Part shown: positions 51,437 to 61,773 of the stretch, in pieces
How the letters are laid out: every line of letters starts with the position of its first letter
Position numbering within the stretch: the first letter of the stretch is position 1
Position numbers and translations under genes: made by a program
NCBI GenBank assembly: GCA_013127575.1
Contig: CP053418.1
Span: 3,348,001 to 3,412,000 of the forward strand
From: Ramlibacter terrae
Lineage (GTDB): Bacteria; Pseudomonadota; Gammaproteobacteria; Burkholderiales; Burkholderiaceae_C
Length of the DNA: 64,000 nucleotides
Direction: 5' to 3'
Notes under the pieces: generated by a model
The model's database searches: none
What the model saw: only the letters and a program-made list of their open reading frames with translations
What the model was told of the DNA's origin: nothing

Positions 51437-53286
51437 TCAGCCGGTGAAGCGGAAGACGGTGTTCACGGCGATGGCGCCGAGCGCGCGCCGCATGCGATCT
51501 TCCAGTGCGCTGTCTGCCGCGGCGTCCACCGTCACCTCGGCCACCGGCGCGGCGCCCTGCTCGCGTGCGGCGACCCGCCAGGCCCGTGCCCGGCGCCGCC
51601 GCGGCCAGCACCTCCTGCAGCTTCAGCTCGATCGCGCGCAGCCGCAGCGTCGGCTTGAAGATCTTGCCGACCGCCGTGGTCGGCATCGCATCCAGCACCA
51701 CCACGCGCTTGGGCACCGCGGGCCGCTCGTAGACCCGCGGCGTCACTTCCGCCAGCAGCTCTGCGCCGCTGAGCGTGGCGCCGGGCTTGAGCGTGACGAA
51801 GGCCGCCGGCACTTCGCCGGAATGCGCATCGGGCTCGCCGACCACCGCGCAGATCGCCACTGCCGGATGCGCCGGGGAAGGCGTCCTCCACCAGCTGCGG
51901 GTCGATGTTGTGCGAGCCGCGGATGATCACGTCCTTGGCGCGGCCGGTCACGTGCAGGTAGCCCGCGGCGTCGAGGTGGCCGAGGTCGCCCGAGACCAGC
52001 CAGCCGTCCGCTTCGAACATCCCCGCGTTGCGCGCGGCGTCGGTGTAGCCGGGACCGATGTGCGGGCCACGCAGCACGATCACGCCGGTGTCGCCGGTCG
52101 CGCAGGCTTCGGCCAGCTGCACCGTGCCGTCGCGCCACGGCACCACGCGCACCTCGGTGTACGGCAGCCGCAGGCCGGCGGAGCCGGGCACGCGCGGCGA
52201 AGCGAAAGGCTCGATCGAGACCAGCCCCGCGCACTCGGTCATGCCCAGGATGTTGCGCACCGCGATGCCCGTCGCCGCCTCGAAGCGCGCAGCCAGTTCG
52301 GTCGGCAGCGGCGAGCCGCCGGTGTAGGCGACGCGCACGCGCGCGATGTCGGCGTCGATCGGCGTGTTGCACAGGCCGGCCAGCACGGTCGGCACCGCCG
52401 CCAGCGCCGTCACGCCTTCGCGTTCGCAGAACTTCCAGTAGCTGCGCAGGAACGCGGGGTTGCGCATGCCGGTGATCGTCGGCAGCACGAGCGAGCCTCC
52501 GATCGCCAGCACCGACAGGCCGTACACGAAAGCACCGGCCACGTGGAACAGCGGGAAGCCGTTGATCTCCACCGTGTTCTCGTCGAAGCCGTAGAACCGG
52601 TGCGCGAACCAGGAGGTGTGCGCTTCGTTGCCGTGGGTGTGCTGCACCAGCTTCGGCGCGCCGGTGGTGCCGCCGGTGTGGAACAGCGCGGCGATGCGCT
52701 CGGGCGTGAGCTGCGGGTCGAAGGCCAGCGTGCCGGGCTGCGCCTGCAGCAGCGACTCGAACGACTCACCGTCGCCGGGCACGCCGGCGTCCATGCGCAG
52801 CACGCGGCGTTGGGCGAGGCCCGGCACCTTCTGCACGCCCGACCACACGTCGAGTTCGGCGTTCGGGCCCAGCGCCACGACGACCTTGGCGCCGCTCGCC
52901 TCCAGCAGCGCGGCGATGTGGTCCGGCTGCAGCATGAAATTGATCGGGCAGGCGCGGCCCGCCACCTGCGCACCCCACAGCGCGTAGTGGGTCGCGGGAA
53001 TGTTGGGCGCGAGGATGGCGACCGCGTCGTCCGGGCCGACGCCCAGGCTGCGGAACAGGTTGGCGGCGCGATGGACGTTGGCGAGCAGTTCGGCGTACGT
53101 GACGCGCAGCGGCGGCGTGGCGAGCTCGCCATCGGGCAGGTAGACGAAGGCCGCGCGGTCGCCGAAGCGCTGCGCCGCGCGCGCCAGCAGCCCGTAGGTG
53201 CTGCGCGCCGGGATCGCCTCGGCGTACGGCGCCTGTTCCAGCGCCCGCACGTCCGCCAGCCCCCGCACGAAGGGGGCGGCGCTCAT
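51437..53286 (-). CDS. AMP-dependent acyl-CoA synthetase (two frameshifts)
   Basis: Adenylating acid-CoA ligase. The P-loop is LFHTGGTTGAPKLVQHTHGN, the acyl pocket region is PLFHVAGAFVYGLSVLAIGG, the nucleotide motif is NILGMTECAGLVSIEPF, the hinge is SGDLGHLDAAGYLHVTGRAKDVI in part, and the catalytic Lys lies in MPTTAVGKIFKPTLRLRAI. Frames shift near 51870 and near 51580. Length about 616 residues includes a C-terminal extension ending in VNTVFRFTG. Its place beside an amidohydrolase and the feruloyl-CoA cluster suggests an aromatic or aryl-alkanoic acid substrate. Confidence 0.85.
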
Positions 53287-53341
53287 TCGACAACCCTCCG
53301 CGCTGCGCGCCGCGGGATTCGCCTTGGGGCGGCCCGGCGGC

Positions 53342-54205
53342 TCATGCGAGTCCCAGCAGCCGGACCGCGTTGCCCTTCAGGATGCCGGGCATCACGTCGG
53401 GCTTGAAGCCGGCTTCCTCGAAGTCCTTCATCCAGCGCTCGGGCGTGATCAGCGGGTAGTCGCTGCCGAACAGGACGCGGTCCTTCAGCAGCGTGTTGGC
53501 GTACTGCACCAGCTGCTTGGGAAAGTACTTCGGGCTCCAGCCGGAGAGGTCGATCCACACGTTGGGCTTGTGCGTGGCCACCGAGAGCGCCTCGTCCTGC
53601 CACGGGAAACTGGGGTGCGCCATCACGATCTGCATGTCGGGGAAGTCGATGGCGACGTCGTCGAGGTGCATCGGGTTGCTGTACTCCAGCCGCAGCCCGC
53701 CGCCGCAGCGCATGCCCGAGCCGATGCCGCTGTGGCCGGTGTGGAAGATCGCGGGCAGCTTGTGCGCGTTGATCACCTCGTAGATCGGCCAGGCCATCCT
53801 GTCGTACGGGTGGTAGCCCTGCACCGTCGGGTGGAACTTGAAGCCCTTGACGCCTTCCTTCTCGATCAGGCGCTCGGCCTCGCGCGCGCCCATCTTGCCC
53901 TTGTGCGGGTCGATGCTGGCGAAGGCCATCATCATGTCGCTGTTCTCGCGCGCGGCCTGCGCGATCTCCTCGTTGGGGATGCGGCGGCGGCCCAACTTGG
54001 ATTCACTGTCCACGGTGAACATCACCAGGCCGATCTTCTTTTCGCGGTAGTACGCGATGGTCTCGGCGATGGTGGGGCGGCGGCTGGAGCGGAAGTACTT
54101 GTCGGCGGCGCGGTCGTACTCCTCGCCGTAGTTGTCGAAGGGGTTCCAGCAGCTCGTCTCGGCGTGGGTGTGCACGTCGATGGCGATCAGGTTGGCGTGG
54201 TCCAA
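53342..54205 (-). CDS. Amidohydrolase-family (ACMSD/decarboxylase-like) protein
   Basis: Intact 287-residue TIM-barrel protein. The metal motif is AIDVHTHAETSCW. KGFKFHPTVQGYHPYDRMAW and LPAIFHTGHSGIG (His), QIVMAHPSFPWQDEAL (His) and VLFGSDYPLITPERW (Asp) follow in the order of the amidohydrolase-related 2 group. That group includes o-pyrocatechuate, gamma-resorcylate and ACMS decarboxylases and hydratases. It is divergent from the crotonase-feruloyl-CoA synthase operon and shares its 101-nt operator region. A decarboxylase or hydrolase step on a phenolic intermediate is likely, but the substrate is unknown. Confidence 0.8.
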   Translation of the reverse strand: MDHANLIAIDVHTHAETSCWNPFDNYGEEYDRAADKYFRSSRRPTIAETIAYYREKKIGLVMFTVDSESKLGRRRIPNEEIAQAARENSDMMMAFASIDPHKGKMGAREAERLIEKEGVKGFKFHPTVQGYHPYDRMAWPIYEVINAHKLPAIFHTGHSGIGSGMRCGGGLRLEYSNPMHLDDVAIDFPDMQIVMAHPSFPWQDEALSVATHKPNVWIDLSGWSPKYFPKQLVQYANTLLKDRVLFGSDYPLITPERWMKDFEEAGFKPDVMPGILKGNAVRLLGLA

Positions 54206-54228
54206 GGGTTTGTCTCCGGGCTGGGCGC

Positions 54229-54247
54229 CCTAGGGTAAGTCCTAGGG
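54229..54247. promoter_or_regulatory. CCTAGGG direct repeat pair
   Basis: CCTAGGG at 54229-54235 and 54241-54247, 12 nt apart start to start, between the divergent amidohydrolase and crotonase genes. Candidate promoter or activator element; the identity is unknown. Confidence 0.35.
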
Positions 54248-54265
54248 TCGCGGTCTTGAATTGGT

Positions 54266-54286
54266 TATTGTTTATAACAAACAATA
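54266..54286. promoter_or_regulatory. 21-bp palindromic operator upstream of the hydroxycinnamate operon
   Basis: TATTGTTT-ATAAC-AAACAATA, a near-perfect inverted repeat in an A+T-rich island, 20 nt before the crotonase ATG. Size and symmetry fit a MarR-type repressor site; hydroxycinnamate-CoA operons are commonly controlled by CoA-ester-responsive MarR proteins (FerC/CouR type). No marR gene is in the window. Confidence 0.65.
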
Positions 54287-54306
54287 CCCCCAACCCGCAA
54301 ACCCCC

Positions 54307-55077
54307 ATGAGCATTCAAGACATCCAACTCGAGATCGACGGCGCCGTCGCCGTCATCCGCCTGAACCGCGCCGCCAAGCGCAACGCCCTCAGCGACGCCC
54401 GGTGATCGGCATCCGCGACACCTTCCAGTCGCTGCCCTCCACCGTGCGCGCCGCCGTCATCGACGGCGCGGGCGACCATTTCTGCGCCGGGCTCGACCTG
54501 TCGGAGCTCAAGGAGCGCGACGCCGGCCGGGGCCTGTACCACTCGCGCATGTGGCACAACGCGCTGGAGCAGGTGCAGTACGGCCCGGTGCCGGTGATCG
54601 CGGCGCTGCACGGCGCCGTGGTCGGCGGCGGGCTGGAGCTGGCCTCGGCCTGCCACATCCGCGTGGCCGACGACACTACCTTCTACGCGCTGCCCGAAGG
54701 TTCGCGCGGCATTTTCGTCGGCGGCGGCGGCGCGGTGCGCATCCCGCGCCTGATCGGCGCCGCGCGCATGGCCGACATGATGCTGACGGGCCGCGTCTAC
54801 AACGCCGCCGACGGCGAGCGCATCGGCATGGCGCAGTACCGGTGCCCGCCGGCCGGCCTTCACCAAGGCGCTGGAACTCGCCAAGCGGGTCGCCGAGAAC
54901 GCGCCCCTGACCAACTACGCCCTGATGCACGCGCTGCCCCGCATCGCCGAGCAGCCGGCCGACCAGGGCTTCATGACCGAAGCGCTGATGGCCGCCATCG
55001 CACAGAGCGCGCCCGAAGCGAAGCAGCGCGTGCGCGACTTCCTCGAAGGCCGCGCCGCCAAGGTCAGCAAGGGTTGA
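54307..55077 (+). CDS. Crotonase-family enoyl-CoA hydratase (frameshifted)
   Basis: Crotonase fold: AVIRLNRAAKRNALSDAL, AAVIDGAGDHFCAGLDLSEL (oxyanion hole), AALHGAVVGGGLELASACHIR (oxyanion hole) and YALPEGSRGIFVGGGGAVRIP (catalytic Glu region). Shifts near 54403 (one T, CCTGG) and near 54840 (one T gives AQYLVPAG, CCTGG, plus one G) break the frame. About 257 residues. It does not closely resemble the vanillin-forming Ech of Pseudomonas, so it more likely hydrates a cinnamoyl-type enoyl-CoA in a beta-oxidation-like route. First gene of the operon, 4 nt before fcs. Confidence 0.85.
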
Positions 55078-55081
55078 TGCG

Positions 55082-56962
55082 ATGAGCGAAGTCGCCACCG
55101 CCCCGGCCGTGCGTTACCGGCCCCTGCGCTTCGGCGTCACCCGCGGCGTGCTGCGCGAAGGCGCCGGCGGCGTGCGCTACCTGCGCGCCGACCAGCCGCT
55201 GGAGGGCTATGCCCGCCGCATGACCGACCGCTTCCTGCACTGGGTCGAAACCACGCCGGACCGCACCTTCATCGCCCGCCGCGAGAAGCTGGCCGACGGC
55301 CGCACCGGCGACTGGCAGCACGTCACGTACCGGCAGGCGATGGAAGCCGGCCGCGCGATCGGCCAGGCGCTGCTGGACCGCGGGCTCGGCCCGGAGCGCC
55401 CCGTCGCCATCCTGTGCGAGAACGGGCTGGAACACGCGATGCTGGCCATCGGTTGCCTGATGGTGGGCGTGCCGTACTGCCCGGTCTCGCCCGCCTACTC
55501 CACCGTCAGCCAGGACTACGACAAGCTGCGCCACGTGCTGGACACGCTGACGCCGGCACGGTGTTCGTGCCCGACGTCGAGCGCTATAGCCGCGCCGTGC
55601 TGGCCGCCGTGCCGGCGGACGTCGAAGTGGTCGCGGTCGGCGGAACGATCGAGGGCCGCAAGACGACGTCCGGGAGTCGCTGCTGAAGACCCAGCCGACG
55701 CCCGCCGTCGAAGCCGCGATGGCCCAGACCGGCCCCGACACGATCACCAAGTTCCTGTTCACCTCCGGCTCCACCAAGCTGCCCAAGGCGGTCGTCAACA
55801 CGCACGGCATGTGGTGCGCCAACCAGCAGCAGATGCGGCAGTCGATGCCGGTGCTGGCCGAGGAGCCGCCGGTGCTGGTCGACTGGCTGCCCGGAACCAC
55901 ACCTTCGGCGGCAACCACAACGTCGGCCTCGTCATCTACAACGGCGGCACGCTCTACATCGACGACGGCAAGCCGACGCCGGCGCTGATGGGCGAGACGC
56001 TGCGCAACCTGCGCGAGATCGCGCCGACGATCTACTTCAACGTGCCGACCGGCTTCGAGACCATCGCGCACGCGATGAAGGCCGACCCGGTGCTGCGCAA
56101 GAACCTGCTCTCGCGCGTGCGCATGTTCTTCTACTCCGGCGCCGCGCTGGCCCAGCCGATCTGGGACCTGCTGGCCGAAGTGCAGGAAGCCGAGATCGGC
56201 GAACGCATCGTGATGGGCACCGGCCTCGGGATGACCGAATCGTCGCCCTTCGCCGTGTTCGTCACCAGCCCCGACGTCAAGTCCGGCTACCTCGGCCTGC
56301 CCACGCCCGGCATGGAGCTCAAGCTGGTGCCGGTCGACGGCAAGACCGAGGTCCGCTACAAGGGCCCGAACGTCACGCCCGGCTACTGGCGCAGCGCCGA
56401 CGCGACGGCCGAAGCCTTTGACGCGGAAGGCTTCTTCTGCACCGGCGACGCCGTGCTGTGGATCGACGACAACGACCCGCACAAGGGCCTGAAGTTCGAC
56501 GGCCGCATCGCCGAGGACTTCAAGCTCGCCACCGGCACCTTCGTCAGCGTCGGGCCGCTGCGCGCCAAGATCATCGCCGCCGGCGCGCCCTACGTGCAGG
56601 ACGCCGTCATCACCGGCCTGAACCGCAAGGAAGTCGGCGCGCTGCTGTTCCCGACGCAGGCCGTGCGCAAGCTCGCCGGCCTGCCGGACAACGCGCCCTT
56701 GCAGCAGGTGGTGGAAAGCGCCCCCGTGCAGGCGCAACTGCAGAAGCTGGTGAACGTGCTCGCCGCGCAGGGAACCGGCAGCGCCAACCGCATCGCGCGG
56801 CTGCACCTGATGCACGAGCCGCCTTCGATCGACAAGGGCGAAGTCACCGACAAGGGCTCGATCAACCAGCGCGCCGTGCTCAAGCACCGCGACGCGATGG
56901 TGCAGGCCTTCCACGACGACCAGCTGCCCTTCACCCTGCTGCCGCAAAAGGAGAACGCATGA
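55082..56962 (+). CDS. fcs: Feruloyl-CoA synthase (three frameshifts)
   Basis: AMP-forming ligase that activates ferulate and other hydroxycinnamates. The N-terminus has YRPLRFGVTRGVLREGAGG, a hallmark of this group. The P-loop is KFLFTSGSTKLPKAVVNTHGM, then DWLPWNHTFGGNHNVGLV, TIYFNVPTGFETIAHAM, MGTGLGMTESSPFAVFV, GDAVLWIDDNDPHKGLKFD and a late IDKGEVTDKGSINQRAVL (Lys). Frames shift near 55560 (one T), near 55670 and near 55895 (one T restores LPWNH and a CCTGG). About 627 residues. Its stop overlaps the SDR start (ATGA). Confidence 0.85.
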   Translation: MSEVATAPAVRYRPLRFGVTRGVLREGAGGVRYLRADQPLEGYARRMTDRFLHWVETTPDRTFIARREKLADGRTGDWQHVTYRQAMEAGRAIGQALLDRGLGPERPVAILCENGLEHAMLAIGCLMVGVPYCPVSPAYSTVSQDYDKLRHVLDTLTPARCSCPTSSAIAAPCWPPCRRTSKWSRSAERSRAARRRPGVAAEDPADARRRSRDGPDRPRHDHQVPVHLRLHQAAQGGRQHARHVVRQPAADAAVDAGAGRGAAGAGRLAARNHTFGGNHNVGLVIYNGGTLYIDDGKPTPALMGETLRNLREIAPTIYFNVPTGFETIAHAMKADPVLRKNLLSRVRMFFYSGAALAQPIWDLLAEVQEAEIGERIVMGTGLGMTESSPFAVFVTSPDVKSGYLGLPTPGMELKLVPVDGKTEVRYKGPNVTPGYWRSADATAEAFDAEGFFCTGDAVLWIDDNDPHKGLKFDGRIAEDFKLATGTFVSVGPLRAKIIAAGAPYVQDAVITGLNRKEVGALLFPTQAVRKLAGLPDNAPLQQVVESAPVQAQLQKLVNVLAAQGTGSANRIARLHLMHEPPSIDKGEVTDKGSINQRAVLKHRDAMVQAFHDDQLPFTLLPQKENA

Positions 56963-57723
56963 ACATCCGGGGACACGCGGCGCTCGTCACCGGCGGCGCT
57001 TCCGGCCTCGGCGAAGCGACGGCGCGCGAACTCGCGCGGCTCGGCGCCAAGGTCGCCGTGCTCGACGTCAACCTCGAACTCGCGCAGCAGGTCGCGGCCG
57101 ACATCGGCGGCATCGCGCTGAAGTGCGACATCACCAGCGCCGAAAGCGCGACCGCGGCCGTCGCGCAGGCGGCCGAGGCCCATGGCCCCGCCCGCATCCT
57201 GATGAACATCGCCGGCATCGGCACCGCCAAGCGCGTGGTGCAGAAGGACGGCAACCCGGCGCCGCTGGAAGACTTCGCGCGGGTGGTCAACGTCAACCTG
57301 GTCGGCGCCTACAACATGAGCCGCCTGTTCGCGGCCGCCTGCGCCAGGCTCGACCCGCTGGAAGACAACGAGCGCGGCGTCATGCTGTTCACCGCCTCGG
57401 TGGCCGCCTTCGACGGCCGGGTGGGCCAGCAGGCCTACAGCGCCTCCAAGGGCGGCCTGGTCGGCATGACCTTGCCGATGGCGCGCGACCTCGCGCAGCA
57501 CGGCATCCGCGTCTGCACGATCGCTCCCGGCCTGTTCGCCACGCCCCTGATGAAGCAGTTGCCCGAGCCGGTGCAGGCTTCGCTGGCGGCCTCGATCCCG
57601 TTCCCCTCGCGGCTGGGAAAGCCGGAGGAGTTCGCGCAGCTGGCCTGCCACATCGTCACCAACAGCCACCTCAACGGCGAGGTGATCCGCCTCGACGGCG
57701 CCCTGCGCATGGCGCCGCGCTGA
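56959..57723 (+). CDS. SDR-family 3-hydroxyacyl-CoA dehydrogenase-like oxidoreductase
   Basis: Intact 254-residue short-chain dehydrogenase of the HSD17B10 / 3-hydroxyacyl-CoA dehydrogenase type II group. AALVTGGASGLGEATAREL is the cofactor fold, AVLDVNLELAQ gives the NAD-selecting Asp, LMNIAGIGTAKRV the NAG motif, and the active site is TASVAAFDGRVGQQAYSASKGG (Ser, Tyr, Lys). ATPLMKQLPEPVQASL and ACHIVTNSHLNGEVIRLDG complete it. It would oxidise the hydroxyacyl-CoA made by the crotonase upstream. Confidence 0.88.
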   Translation: MNIRGHAALVTGGASGLGEATARELARLGAKVAVLDVNLELAQQVAADIGGIALKCDITSAESATAAVAQAAEAHGPARILMNIAGIGTAKRVVQKDGNPAPLEDFARVVNVNLVGAYNMSRLFAAACARLDPLEDNERGVMLFTASVAAFDGRVGQQAYSASKGGLVGMTLPMARDLAQHGIRVCTIAPGLFATPLMKQLPEPVQASLAASIPFPSRLGKPEEFAQLACHIVTNSHLNGEVIRLDGALRMAPR

Positions 57724-57754
57724 ACCTGATTTCAACCCCGGAGACACAAGCACC

Positions 57755-58875
57755 ATGAAACTCGTACGCACCCTCATCACCGCCGCGGTGACGCTGGTCG
57801 CCGCCGGCGCCGCGCTGGCCGACATCAACATCGGCGTCAGCCTGTCGCTGACGGGCCCGGGCTCCGGCCTCGGCATCCCGATGCAGAACCAGTTCAAGCT
57901 GTTCCCCAAGGAAATCGCCGGCGAGAAGGTCAACCTGATCATCCTCGACGACGCTTCCGACCCGGGCAAAGGCGTGAGCAACGCCCGCCGCTTCGTGACC
58001 GAAGACAAGGTCGACCTGATCATCGGCTCCTGCCTGACCCCCGTGGCCGGCGCCATGACGCCCGTCGCCACCGAAGCCAAGACGGTGCAGCTGGCCGCCT
58101 CCCCGTCGGCGGCGACAGCCCGTGGATGTTCCGCCTGCCGCAGGGCAACGAAGTCATGGCCTACGCCGTGGTCGAGCACATGAAGAAGCAGGGCATCAAG
58201 TCCGTCGGCTTCCTCGGCTACACCGACGCCTACGGCGAGCTGTGGCTCAAGGCGCTGACGCCGCTGGCCGAGAAGGCGGGCATCAAGATCGTCGCGACCG
58301 AGCGCTTCGCCCGCACCGACACCAGCGTCACGCCCCAGGCCCTGAAGCTCACGTCCGCCAACCCCGACGCGATCCTCGTGGTCGCTTCCGGCTCGGGCGC
58401 CGCGATGCCGCAGCTGGCGCTGGTCGAGCGCAACTACAAGGGCAAGATCTACCAGACGCACGCCGCGGCCACGCAAGACCTGATGCGCATCGGCGGCACC
58501 AAGGTCGAAGGCACCTACGTCGTGTCCGGCCCCGCGATGGTCGGCGACCAGCTGCTCGACAACCATCCGTCCAAGAAGGTCGCGATGGACTTCTACGCCA
58601 AGTACGACAAGGCCTTCGGCAACCCGAACCAGTTCGCCGGCCACAGCTACGACGCGGCGATCGCGCTCGAGAAGGCCGTGCCGATGGCGCTGAAGAAGGG
58701 CAAGCCCGGCACGCCGGAATTCCGCGCCGGCCTGCGTGAAGCCTTCGAGACGATGGGCCGCACGGTCTTCGCCCACGGCGTCATGAACTGGACGAAGGAC
58801 GACCACTGGGGCTACACGAACGAAACCGGCGTGATGCTGAAGGTGGCCGGCGGCAAGTTCGTCGTCGAGAAGTAA
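57755..58875 (+). CDS. Liv-type ABC transporter substrate-binding protein (one frameshift)
   Basis: Periplasmic receptor with signal peptide [22 protein letters not shown]. The mature part begins [78 protein letters not shown] and [16 protein letters not shown] follow. One G missing near 58105 breaks [16 protein letters not shown]. About 373 residues. Similar receptors next to hydroxycinnamate-CoA genes (CouP type) bind p-coumarate and relatives, which fits the operon; the ligand is inferred. Confidence 0.85.
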
Positions 58876-58877
58876 AC

Positions 58878-58936
58878 CGTCATTCCCGCGAAGGCGGGAA
58901 TCCGGCGCCACGGGTCCCCGCCTTCGCGGGGACGAC
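58878..58936. repeat. Two-hairpin palindromic repeat (second family)
   Basis: ATTCCCGC/GCGGGAAT (58882-58901) and GTCCCCGC/GCGGGGAC (58914-58933) hairpins with 4-nt loops and a 12-nt spacer, ending in CGTC...GACG. Same two-hairpin design as the 82-bp repeats but unrelated arms. It lies between the receptor and permease genes. Confidence 0.8.
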
Positions 58937-58962
58937 GCATTCAATAGAAGAAACGTTCCCCC

Positions 58963-60001
58963 ATGGATTTCTCCATCGCCAGCATCCACGGCGCTCGACG
59001 GCCTGACCAGCGGCGCCGTCTACGCGCTGCTGGCCCTCGCCACCGTCCTGCTGTTCGCCGTCACCCGCGTGATCTTCATTCCGCAGGGTGAATTCGTCGC
59101 GTTCGGCGCCCTCACGCTCGCGCTGCTGCAAACCGGCAAGGTGCCGGGAACCGTGTGGTTCCTGCTCGTGCTCGCGGGTGCAGCCGCCATCTCCGACATC
59201 GTCAACGGCTTCCGTCGCGGCCAGCCGCCCGCCCGCATCGGCATGCAGGTGGTCCGCACCCTCGCCGTTCCCGTGCTCGTTTCGCTGGTCGCCATCTGGG
59301 CCGCGCCCAAGGGCTTCCCGCTGGTGGTGCAGGCGCTGCTCACCCTCGCACTCGTCACGCCCTTCGGCAACCTGATCTACCGCCTCGCCTACGAATCGCT
59401 GGCCGATGCCTCCGTGCTCGTGCTGCTGATCGTCTCGGTCGGCGTCCACTTCGCCCTCGTCGGCCTGGGCCTGTTCTTCTTCGGCGCCGAAGGCTTCCGC
59501 AACCCCAGCTTCTGGGACGCTCGCTTCTCCACCGGCGGCCTCACGCTGAGCGGCCAGGCGATCATCATCTTCGGCGCCTCGCTCGCGCTGATCGTGCTGC
59601 TGTACCTGTTCTTCGAGCGCACGCTCACCGGCAAGGCGCTGCGGGCGACCGCGGTCAACCGCGTCGGCGCACGCCTGATGGGCATCTCCTCCAACGGCGC
59701 CGGCCGCCTCGCCTTCACGATGGCGGCCTTCATCGGCGCGCTGTCCGGCCTGCTGATCGGCCCGACCACGACCATCTTCTACGACAGCGGCTTCATCATC
59801 GGCCTGAAGGGCTTCGTCGCCGCCGTGTTCGCCGGGCTGGCCAGCTATCCGCTGGCGCTGGTCGGCGCGCTCGCCGTCGGCCTGCTGGAGTCCTTCAGTT
59901 CCTTCTGGGCCAGCTCGTTCAAGGAGGTGATCGTCTTCTCGTCGATCCTGCCGGTGCTGCTGTGGCGCTCGCTGCGCGACCCGCACGGGGAGGAGCACTG
60001 A
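58963..60001 (+). CDS. livH: Liv-type ABC transporter permease LivH (one frameshift)
   Basis: Inner-membrane permease of about 346 residues. [21 protein letters not shown] is the standard N-terminal helix (frame shift near 58990 just before it). [40 protein letters not shown] (coupling loop), [19 protein letters not shown] and [21 protein letters not shown] are conserved. The loop between helices 2 and 4 is longer than in most LivH proteins. It starts 26 nt after the palindromic repeat. Confidence 0.88.
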
Positions 60002-60002
60002 C

Positions 60003-61771
60003 ATGAACGCCCTCCGCCGTTTCGCCTTCCCCGCCTTCGCGCTGCTGATGCTGGTGCTGCCGGCATTGCCGGTGCCGGAGTTCTGGATCACGCAGAGCAA
60101 CTACATCGGCCTGTATGCGCTGGTGTCGCTCGGCCTGGTGCTGCTCACCGGCGTGGCCGGCCTCACCTCGTTCGGGCAGGCCGCCTTCGTCGGCGTCGGC
60201 GCGTACACCGCGGCCTTCTGGCCGTGAAGATGTCCGCCTCGCCGTGGCTCGCGCTCGCGCTCGGCATCGCTCTGGCCGCCGGCGCGGCCGTGGTGCTCGG
60301 CGCCATCACGCTGCGCATGTCGGGCCACTACCTGCCGCTGGCCACCATCGCCTGGGGCCTCGCGCTCAACTACACCATGGCCAACATGGAATGGCTGGGC
60401 AAGTACGACGGCATCCTCGGCATCCCCACGCTGAAGATCCTCGGCTACGACACGGGCAGCGGGCGAGGGCTGCACGTGCTGATCTGGGTCTTCGCCCTGC
60501 TCGCGGCGCTGGCCTGCGTGCACCTGCTCGACTCGCGTCCGGGCCGCGCGATCCGTTCGCTCAAGAGCGGCGCCACGATGGCCGAGGCCATGGGCATCTC
60601 GACCTTCCGCGCCAAGCTCACCGTGTTCGTCATCGCGGCGATCCTCGCGGCCGTCTCCGGCTGGCTGTTCGCCTTCTTCCAGCGCACGGTCAACCCGAGC
60701 CCCTTCTCGATCGCCAAGGGCATCGAGTACCTGTTCATGGTGGTGCTCGGCGGCGTCGGCCACGTCTGGGGCGCGTTCCTCGGCGCGGGCGTCGTCCGTC
60801 TGCTCGAAGACCAGCTGCAGAAGCTGCTGCCCGCGCTGATCGGCACCAGCGGCAGCTTCGAGACGATCGTCTTCGGCGTCATCCTGGTGGTGGTGCTCAA
60901 GTACGCGCCCGACGGCCTGTGGAGCTTCGTCGCCCGCTGGATCCCGCGCGCCGACCGCGTGCGCGACTGGGAAGGCGCGGCGCCGCTGCCGGCGCGCGAG
61001 AAGCCGGCCGCCGGCGAACTGCTGCTGCAGGTGCAGGCGGTGCGCAAGGAGTTCGGCGGACTGGTCGCCGTCAACGACATCAGCTTCGACCTGCGCGCGG
61101 GCGAGATCGTCGGCCTGATCGGCCCCAACGGCGCCGGCAAGTCGACCACCTTCAACCTCGTGACGGGCGTGCTGTCGCTCACCTCGGGCAAGGTGCGCTA
61201 CCGCGGCGAAGACATCGCCGGGCTGCCCTCGCGCGCCATCGCGCGGCGCGGCATCTCGCGCACCTTCCAACACGTGAAGATGATTCCCGAGATGACGGTG
61301 CTGGAGAACGTCGCGCTCGGCGGCTACCTGCGCGGCAAGAGCGGCACGCTCAAGGCCATGCTGCGGCTGGACCGCGCCGAGGAGAAGCGCCTGTTCGCCG
61401 AAGCCGAGCGCCAGCTCGCGCGCATCGGCATGGCCGACCGCATGCACGAGCTCGCCGGCAACCTCGCGCTCGGCCCGCAGCGGCTGATGGAGATCGCGCG
61501 TGCGCTGTGCACCGACCCCGCGCTGCTGCTGCTCGACGAGCCCGCCGCCGGCCTGCGCCACAAGGAGAAGCAGGCGCTGGGCGACGTGCTGCGCCAGCTC
61601 AAGGGCGAAGGCATGAGCCTGCTGCTGGTCGAACACGACATGGACTTCGTGATGGGCCTGACCGACCGCATCGTCGTGATGGAGTTCGGCACGCACCTGA
61701 TGGAAGGCACGCCCGCCGAAGTGCAGGCCAGCCCGAAAGTGCGCGCGGCCTATTTGGGAACGGAACACTGA
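60003..61771 (+). CDS. Fused Liv-type permease and ATPase, LivM-LivG (one frameshift)
   Basis: One polypeptide of about 589 residues. The first 325 residues are Liv[62 protein letters not shown] (coupling loop) and [20 protein letters not shown]. The rest is Liv[19 protein letters not shown] (Walker A), [15 protein letters not shown] (signature region), [13 protein letters not shown] (Walker B) and [16 protein letters not shown]. The reading frame is open across the junction ([19 protein letters not shown]). The only break, near 60222, is repaired by one C in AAFLAVKM and restores a CCTGG; it lies within the permease half, so the fusion itself looks real. Confidence 0.88.
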
Positions 61772-61773
61772 AG

